A DNA stretch of 6,506 bases from Spirochaetaceae bacterium (lineage in GTDB: Bacteria > Spirochaetota > Spirochaetia > Treponematales > Breznakiellaceae): positions 1-6,506 of the forward strand of contig JAITCP010000076.1 of assembly GCA_031283025.1 (NCBI GenBank). The letters are read 5' to 3'. Positions 1-3,914 of the stretch are shown piece after piece. Within the stretch, counting starts at the first letter, position 1; each line of letters begins with the position of its first letter. The position numbers and the translations under genes were made by a program. A model generated the notes under the pieces. It saw only the letters and a program-made list of their open reading frames with translations, did no database searches and was not told the origin of the DNA.

Positions 1-15
1 CTCTTCCCCTCCGTA

Positions 16-873
16 TCAATCCGCGGTTAAAATGCGGGAAGCCCCAAGCCACCTGTCTATGATGTAACGCGAAACCGAACCGGGAGCGGGCAGTTCCGGC
101 AATGCCGATTCACGGGTAAACCACCGGGCATCAAGGATTTCCACGCCGTCCGGTTTTAACTCGCCGCCCGCGTAACGGGCGGTAAAGCCTGCCATAAGAG
201 AATTGGGAAAGGGCCAGCTTTGGCTTGTTACATAGCGGATATCCGTTACTTCGATGGCCGCTTCTTCCTTTAGTTCACGGCGTACCGCCGCCTCAAGGCT
301 TTCACCAGCCTCGGCAAAACCGGCAATAAGGCTATACAAGTCGTCCTTGAATTTCCGGTTGTGGGCAAGGAGCGCGCGCCCAACATCATCGGTAACCAGG
401 ATGATCACCGCAGGAGCAATCCGGGGATACTCGATCCTGCCGCAGCGGGGGCAGAGCCGGGCAAGCTCATCGGGGGAATCGCCGTTCTTTTCCCCGCAGC
501 TTCCGCAGTACGCCGAATCGTTCCGCCACTGGAGAATGTGATAGGCCCGCAGAAGTTGTCCGGAGCCCCGTGAATTTACGCTGCCGGAACCGGGAAGCTC
601 CCCGTCTGCGGCGAGGAACGAAAGAATGCGGCGCACCGGCAAGCGCCGCCAGAGTGGGGGAAGCGGCGCTCCGCCGCCAAGCAGGCAGGCCGTGAGAGGC
701 CCTTCCGCAAAGCGTTCGCTTACTCCGGCGGGAGGAACGGCATAGTATTCCGGTTTGCCAAAAGCGCTGTCCGCCGCATACCGATCAACGCCTCCCAGAA
801 CCTCGTCATCCCCCATAGATTCGGGTATAACAAGATCATCCCCTTGGAAAAGGTACACCTTCGTTCCGGCCAT
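16..873 (-). CDS. nudC: NAD(+) diphosphatase NudC-like, zinc-finger Nudix hydrolase
   Basis: NudC enzymes hydrolyse NAD(H) to NMN(H) and AMP in the cytoplasm, and E. coli NudC also removes NAD caps from RNA (family knowledge). The protein is 285 aa counted from the ATG at 873. It has a variable N-terminal domain (about 1-110), a zinc finger made of CGSC (123-126) and CPRC (141-144), then the Nudix domain. The Nudix box starts at G185 and reads GFAEAGE...RRELKEEAAI; the catalytic REuxEE part is intact but the usual following Gly is Ala. The NudC-specific SQPWPFPxS motif appears as SQSWPFPNS at about 217-225. Length fits the family. A GTG at 894 would add seven residues (MFLYNGD) but has no Shine-Dalgarno, while the ATG at 873 follows GGGGAC, so I prefer 873. 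It diverges from the gene at 936. Family assignment is secure; the substrate is inferred. Confidence 0.93.
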   Translation of the reverse strand: MAGTKVYLFQGDDLVIPESMGDDEVLGGVDRYAADSAFGKPEYYAVPPAGVSERFAEGPLTACLLGGGAPLPPLWRRLPVRRILSFLAADGELPGSGSVNSRGSGQLLRAYHILQWRNDSAYCGSCGEKNGDSPDELARLCPRCGRIEYPRIAPAVIILVTDDVGRALLAHNRKFKDDLYSLIAGFAEAGESLEAAVRRELKEEAAIEVTDIRYVTSQSWPFPNSLMAGFTARYAGGELKPDGVEILDARWFTRESALPELPAPGSVSRYIIDRWLGASRILTAD

Positions 874-900
874 GTCCCCATTGTACAAAAACACAAATTG

Positions 901-929
901 TTGCGGTAGTACCGCTGTTCAGTTATTAT
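901..929 (+). promoter_or_regulatory. Putative sigma70-type promoter with internal palindrome, divergent spacer
   Basis: TTGCGG (901-906) and TATTAT (924-929) are separated by exactly 17 bp, pointing at the gene starting at 936. A perfect palindrome GCGGTA-G-TACCGC occupies 903-915, overlapping the -35 and the spacer, where a repressor could sit. On the opposite strand the same AT-rich block reads TATAAT (925-930), a possible -10 for the divergent NudC gene, although I see no good matching -35. The -35 is only a half match and no regulator is known, so this is a moderate candidate. Confidence 0.4.
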
Positions 930-935
930 AGAAGT

Positions 936-1337
936 ATGAAAGCCGATAGACATTCCGCCGTATCCTCCGGTTACCTGGAAACCATTCCGCTTAACTCCAT
1001 TGCCAGGGCAGCCGGGAGGCCGCCGAAAAACGCCGTACCGTTTACGGGTTATCCCCGTTCCCATCCTTCGGAAAAGGACAAACTCCTTTTGGTGTATGAT
1101 CCCCTGGGGGTAAACCCTTCTCTTATGGAATTCAAAACCGCCGACGTTCTTTTTATAGAGGACATTCCCCAGGCGGTAACTGAAACAGGTGAAGGAATAC
1201 CCCTGGTAAAAATCTGGGTCCGCCGGGGGGTGCGGGGGGTGCTGCTGGAACCTTTTGAGGTAGACGATCCGATTCAGTTCATCAACAAGGGCAGGGACAA
1301 ACAGGGCCGGCTGCTCCTGGAGGGAAAAGTAAAATGA
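936..1337 (+). CDS. Conserved-looking hypothetical protein, 133 aa
   Basis: I do not recognise this family. The protein is 133 aa, with no signal peptide, no membrane segment and no cysteine cluster. The N-terminal third is basic (SIARAAGRPPKNAVPF). The middle and end look like a compact alpha/beta domain: KLLLVYDPLG, FKTADVLFIEDIP, VKIWVRRGVRGVLLEPFEV. Codon use resembles the neighbouring radical SAM gene. The first ATG is at 936; only a weak AGAAG (930-934) precedes it, and the candidate promoter would start transcription at about 936, so the message may be leaderless. It is followed on the same strand by the radical SAM gene after a 28-bp gap, so the two are probably co-transcribed. A role linked to that enzyme is possible but rests only on position. 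Confidence 0.72.
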   Translation: MKADRHSAVSSGYLETIPLNSIARAAGRPPKNAVPFTGYPRSHPSEKDKLLLVYDPLGVNPSLMEFKTADVLFIEDIPQAVTETGEGIPLVKIWVRRGVRGVLLEPFEVDDPIQFINKGRDKQGRLLLEGKVK

Positions 1338-1375
1338 TCCTCCGCAGAGAGGCAGTAAACCAGACTTGCGAATAA
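1334..1375 (+). other. 13-codon ORF overlapping the previous stop (ATGA) and the radical SAM start
   Basis: The ATG at 1334 overlaps the TGA of the 133-aa gene in the ATGA arrangement typical of translational coupling. It reads MILRREAVNQTCE and stops at 1373-1375, just inside the radical SAM gene but in another frame. One extra A in the AA run at 1371-1372 would fuse it to the enzyme (…QTC-E-ITLPAARFF). It may therefore be a lost upstream start, a coupling leader peptide or chance. Confidence as a functional element is low. Confidence 0.2.
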
Positions 1376-2538
1376 CACTGCCTGCGGCGCGTTTTTTTGC
1401 CGCTGAAGATGGGGCTGTCCGCTGTACCCTCTGCCCCCACCGCTGCTGCCTTGTACCGGGGGGAGCGGAAATCCGGAGCGGCCTTTGCGGGATACGCGGG
1501 GCCGTGTTGTCCGGTAATGGGATGCAGGGTAAATCCGGGAATGGGCCGTCTAATGGCGGTATGCCTGCCGGCGCTGTTTTGGAACTGCCCTACTACGGAT
1601 ATATCACCGCCTTGGCTATTGATCCGATTGAGAAAAAGCCCCTCTACCATTGGCGGCCCGGTTCTTCCATCGCCTCAATTGGATTTGCCGGGTGCAACCT
1701 CCGCTGCCCCTTCTGCCAGAATTGGCATATTTCCCAAGTTGGCGGCACCGGAACACCCGCCCCGGCTGCCCGCCTGCGGCTTAACCCGGAAGAACTTGTT
1801 GCCGCAGTGATGGCCGTGTATGCGGAAAGCGGCACGGCGAAACACCCTGAGCATTATGAACCGGAGAGCAGGCAGATCGCCTACACATACTCGGAACCTT
1901 TGGTTCATGCGGAATACCTAACCGGCTGCATGGCAGAAGCCCGCAAAGAAAATATTGCCAACATACTGGTTACCAACGGATGTGTAAACGCGGAAACGGC
2001 GGAGGCTGTTCTTGGCCTTGCCGATGCGGCCAACATCGATCTGAAATGCTTTTCCGAAAAAACCTATACAAACATTCTGGGAGGGAAGCTCCATGCCGTA
2101 CTGGACTTTATCCGCCTTGCCGTAGCGCGGGGTGTTCATACGGAAATCACCACTCTGGTAGTGCCGGGCCTTAACGACAGTGAAAGAGAACTTGCGGAAA
2201 TTGCGGAGTTTATAGCCGGTTTAAGCGGGGAGATAGCATGGCATCTTTCCGCCTATCACCCTGACTGGAAGTGGAATGTCCCGCCCACAAACCCGGCAAA
2301 ACTTTCCGCCGCCGCGGAACAGGCCCGCGCAATCCTCCCCCATGTCTACGCGGGCAACATTGCGGGGGAACAAAACGATACGCATTGCCGCCATTGCGGA
2401 AGCCTGCTGGTACAACGCGTTGGCTACCGGGTTAACACTCCTTGTTTAGCGCGGGAAGAACAGGCGGAAACAACAGAAAAAGCGGCTTTTTACCGCTGCA
2501 CGTCCTGCGGAAAGCCCGCTCCCATACGGTGGAAATGA
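1366..2538 (+). CDS. AmmeMemoRadiSam system radical SAM enzyme (PflA-like, COG1180)
   Basis: This is the radical SAM member of the widespread trio in which it accompanies AMMECR1 and Memo family proteins; the chemistry of the system is not settled as far as I know. The protein is 390 aa. An N-terminal Cys cluster (C20, C23, C27, C41; CTLCPHRC...GLCGIRG) is followed by the conserved PLYHWRPGS and the [4Fe-4S]/SAM motif CNLRCPFC (C110, C114, C117). A TIM-barrel core follows, then a C-terminal zinc ribbon (C341/C344 and C378/C381). A Gly/Asn-rich stretch at about residues 48-68 looks like an insertion. The start is TTG at 1366, the only usable start after the upstream in-frame stop at 1330; GAGAGG (1347-1352) is a rather distant ribosome binding site. 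Neither AMMECR1 nor Memo is in the window; the upstream neighbour is an unknown protein. No clear terminator follows. Confidence 0.92.
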   Translation: MRITLPAARFFAAEDGAVRCTLCPHRCCLVPGGAEIRSGLCGIRGAVLSGNGMQGKSGNGPSNGGMPAGAVLELPYYGYITALAIDPIEKKPLYHWRPGSSIASIGFAGCNLRCPFCQNWHISQVGGTGTPAPAARLRLNPEELVAAVMAVYAESGTAKHPEHYEPESRQIAYTYSEPLVHAEYLTGCMAEARKENIANILVTNGCVNAETAEAVLGLADAANIDLKCFSEKTYTNILGGKLHAVLDFIRLAVARGVHTEITTLVVPGLNDSERELAEIAEFIAGLSGEIAWHLSAYHPDWKWNVPPTNPAKLSAAAEQARAILPHVYAGNIAGEQNDTHCRHCGSLLVQRVGYRVNTPCLAREEQAETTEKAAFYRCTSCGKPAPIRWK

Positions 2539-2591
2539 GTGCGGGGATTTCTTCCCGAAGAGGTTCTCACCAAGGCACAAAGTTTAAGAAA

Positions 2592-2620
2592 GGGAATGGG
2601 GAGTAGGGAATGGGGAGTGG
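2592..2620. repeat. G-rich tandem repeat, left flank of toxin-antitoxin cassette
   Basis: Two copies of a 14-bp unit, GGGAATGGGGAGTAG then GGGAATGGGGAGTGG, lie between the convergent radical SAM and antitoxin genes. A near copy (14 of 15 bases, same orientation) occurs at 3294-3308 on the other side of the toxin-antitoxin pair. The rest of the 2539-2626 spacer shows no convincing terminator or gene. Confidence 0.7.
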
Positions 2621-2626
2621 CCTTTT

Positions 2627-2848
2627 CTATGACCGCCGGGAGGAACCGGCATAAACCGGCACCGTTTTTCTTGGGACGCTTGTACTTTTGGAAGATGTTT
2701 TGGGGGATGAAACAAGGCAGTCCCTGTCGTATTCCCGCATTTCTTTGTCACTGATTACTCCAATACCATGCATTGCCTGCGCATCCATGTGGCAAACCAT
2801 TAATAGCTCGCTTTTATATTTGCCTTTCCATTCCATGTCATTATCCAT
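2627..2848 (-). CDS. Short antitoxin-like protein, partner of RelE-like toxin, no HTH
   Basis: This is the probable antitoxin. The protein is 73 aa from the ATG at 2848. It carries the N-terminal signature of antitoxins paired with DUF1044/RelE toxins: KYKSELL...HMDAQAMHGIGVIS-DKEMREYDRDCLV, comparable to the familiar TMREFDxxCL. After DCLV it has only a Ser/Pro/Lys-rich tail ending PVYAGSSRRS. The XRE helix-turn-helix of the longer family members is absent, and I could not find it in the other two minus-strand frames downstream, so this looks like a genuine short form or an old truncation. GAGGAG (2855-2860 on the minus strand) abuts the ATG at 2854 but is six bases from the ATG at 2848, so I choose 2848. 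The toxin gene lies immediately upstream, ending at 2859, so the pair is one operon. AT-rich relative to the left neighbours. Confidence 0.65.
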   Translation of the reverse strand: MDNDMEWKGKYKSELLMVCHMDAQAMHGIGVISDKEMREYDRDCLVSSPKTSSKSTSVPRKTVPVYAGSSRRS

Positions 2849-2858
2849 CTTCATCTCC

Positions 2859-3227
2859 TCAAGTTATTTCCAATAAAGTACCGTTCATCAGCAGTCTGTT
2901 TATCTGTTCATCGGATTGGGCAAAATATTTTTTTGCCTGCCTTTTCATTACTTTTAACTCTCCCTTGGTTATATTCTCTAGTGCTGACTTAGCAAAACCA
3001 TAGTGAAAAAATGTCCGTTCACCGCTCTTAAAAAATACTATTACCCGATACCCGCCTGATTTTCCTTCACCTGAACGGGCTATCCGTACCTTATAAACGC
3101 CGCCCCCCAGATCAGCGTCGGCTTGTCCGGTCTCAAGGACATTATTCACTATGTCCTTGAGTTCGCTGTCTTGTATACCCTCTTTAGAAGCAAATCGGGC
3201 AACCCAAGGGTTTTTGAATATTCTCAC
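2859..3227 (-). CDS. Type II toxin, RelE/HigB-like (DUF1044, PF06296-type)
   Basis: Toxins of this family are small RelE-superfamily proteins, presumed to be ribosome-dependent mRNA interferases held in check by a co-encoded antitoxin. The protein is 122 aa, the usual length. Recognisable blocks are MRIFKNPWVARFASKEGI (1-18), ADLGGGVYKVRIARSGEGKS (about 37-56), GGYRVIVFFKSGERTFFHYGFAKS (58-81) and NITKGELKVMKRQAKKYF followed by a C-terminal LLMNGTLLEI. The invariant RIAR..GKSGGYR and FxYGFAK patterns are intact, so it appears functional. The start is GTG at 3227 with no strong Shine-Dalgarno; TACT-aac-AGTA (3229-3239) immediately upstream is a weak candidate operator. Toxin-first order is HigBA-like. 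The cassette is more AT-rich than the radical SAM gene, which suggests acquisition. Confidence 0.88.
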   Translation of the reverse strand: MRIFKNPWVARFASKEGIQDSELKDIVNNVLETGQADADLGGGVYKVRIARSGEGKSGGYRVIVFFKSGERTFFHYGFAKSALENITKGELKVMKRQAKKYFAQSDEQINRLLMNGTLLEIT

Positions 3228-3293
3228 TTACTAACAGTATCAAAAAACTGTATGAACGGAAACCCAGGAAAATTCCACCCCAGGGGAAAAAAC

Positions 3294-3320
3294 GGGAATG
3301 GGGAATAGTGGATAGTGGGT
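3294..3320. repeat. G-rich repeat, right flank of toxin-antitoxin cassette
   Basis: GGGAATGGGGAATAG (3294-3308) matches the left-flank repeat at 2592-2606 in 14 of 15 bases and the same orientation. It runs on into a degenerate AGTGGATAGTGGG. The two flanks enclose the toxin-antitoxin pair and little else. Confidence 0.6.
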
Positions 3321-3362
3321 ATACTATGCTTACAAACATAAACTCCACTCCCTCTTCCTCCG

Positions 3363-3377
3363 GAGTCTGTAGGAAAA
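3363..3377 (-). repeat. Dispersed 15-bp repeat, copy 1 (inverted)
   Basis: GAGTCTGTAGGAAAA here is the exact reverse complement of TTTTCCTACAGACTC found at 3457 and 3522. It continues into AACCCT. Its TGTAGGAAA core also resembles the outer edge of the hairpin at 3849-3886 (…GGTTTCCTACA). Confidence 0.7.
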
Positions 3378-3456
3378 CCCTATTTTGGCGATTTTTTGAA
3401 TTCGTAACTCTTTATATAGTAAGGAATTATAAAATGTCGGATCCTGAAAAAAGGAC

Positions 3457-3484
3457 TTTTCCTACAGACTCCCGTGCCGCCGTG
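3457..3484 (+). repeat. Dispersed repeat, copy 2
   Basis: TTTTCCTACAGACTC (3457-3471) followed by CCGTGCCGCCGTG. The 28-bp block matches copy 3, 65 bp downstream, at 25 of 28 positions. The DNA between them is full of CCGTG/CCTCCGTG pieces, so the unit may have spread by local duplication. Confidence 0.7.
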
Positions 3485-3521
3485 TTCCTCCGTGCCCGCC
3501 GTGTGAACCTCTTCTCCGAGG

Positions 3522-3549
3522 TTTTCCTACAGACTCTTGTGCCTCCGTG
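3522..3549 (+). repeat. Dispersed repeat, copy 3
   Basis: TTTTCCTACAGACTC (3522-3536) followed by TTGTGCCTCCGTG, in the same orientation as copy 2 and opposite to copy 1. The preceding GAGG makes the longer string GAGGTTTTCCTACAG, close to AGAGGTTTCCTACA at 3876-3889 on the right edge of the hairpin. Confidence 0.7.
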
Positions 3550-3590
3550 AGAAAAAACGGAATAAATTCCCATTTCCCCCCAAAAACCCC

Positions 3591-3619
3591 TTGCATAGAA
3601 AACCCAAATATGCCACAAT
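3591..3619 (+). promoter_or_regulatory. Putative promoter upstream of the TC tract
   Basis: TTGCAT (3591-3596) and CACAAT (3614-3619) are separated by 17 bp. Predicted initiation is at about 3626, on the ATG of the small ORF entering the TC tract. Both hexamers are imperfect. Nothing better is visible upstream of the lipoprotein gene except TATATA boxes at 3715-3720 and 3843-3848 that lack clear -35 partners. Confidence 0.3.
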
Positions 3620-3625
3620 ATCCCC

Positions 3626-3721
<96 letters not shown>

Positions 3722-3848
3722 AAGAAACTTGCAAAAAAAATTTACCTTTTTTCCCTTCTGTCCTTTTTCAGGGGAGAGGTCTGCCCAAATGAAAACACTG
3801 TATTCTCTTTACCAAGGAAAAACTGCCCGTATGGGTTGTTTTATATAC

Positions 3849-3886
3849 AGGAAACCTCTGAAAACTTCAGTTTTTAGAGGTTTCCT
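3849..3886. repeat. Near-perfect hairpin made of two IS-end-like arms
   Basis: AGGAAACCTCTGAAAACT (3849-3866) and AGTTTTTAGAGGTTTCCT (3869-3886) are reverse complements at 17 of 18 positions, with a two-base centre. The right arm read in reverse, AGGAAACCTCTAAAAACT, matches AGGGAATCTCTAAAAACC at 6390-6407, where the IS5-family element begins, at 15 of 18 positions. It therefore looks like two inverted IS ends brought together, as in a MITE or excision remnant. In RNA it would form a strong stem 13 nt before the lipoprotein ribosome binding site. It lacks a trailing U run, so it is a poor intrinsic terminator. Confidence 0.8.
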
Positions 3887-3899
3887 ACAACATTTACCT

Positions 3900-3908
3900 G
3901 GAGGAGGG
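3900..3908 (+). promoter_or_regulatory. Strong ribosome binding site of the lipoprotein gene
   Basis: GGAGGAGGG, six bases before the ATG at 3915. It is much stronger than the sites of the other genes here and fixes the start. A TAA in the frame of the upstream open stretch follows immediately (3909-3911). Confidence 0.9.
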
Positions 3909-3914
3909 TAACAA

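Noticed and set aside
2539..2754. 71-codon plus-strand ORF after the radical SAM gene
   Set aside because: It is antisense to the better-supported antitoxin and made largely of the G-rich repeat.
3229..3239. TACT-aac-AGTA palindrome as toxin operator
   Set aside because: Arms of only four bases are common by chance; kept as a remark in the toxin entry only.
3123..3308. Plus-strand ORF opposite the toxin start
   Set aside because: It is the shadow of the toxin gene, whose family motifs are clear on the other strand.
3363..3549. CRISPR-like array
   Set aside because: Only three short copies, one inverted, with unequal spacing and no cas genes in view.
3849..3886. Intrinsic terminator
   Set aside because: The stem is strong but is followed by ACAACATTT rather than a U run, and it lies within the leader of the next gene with no gene ending before it.
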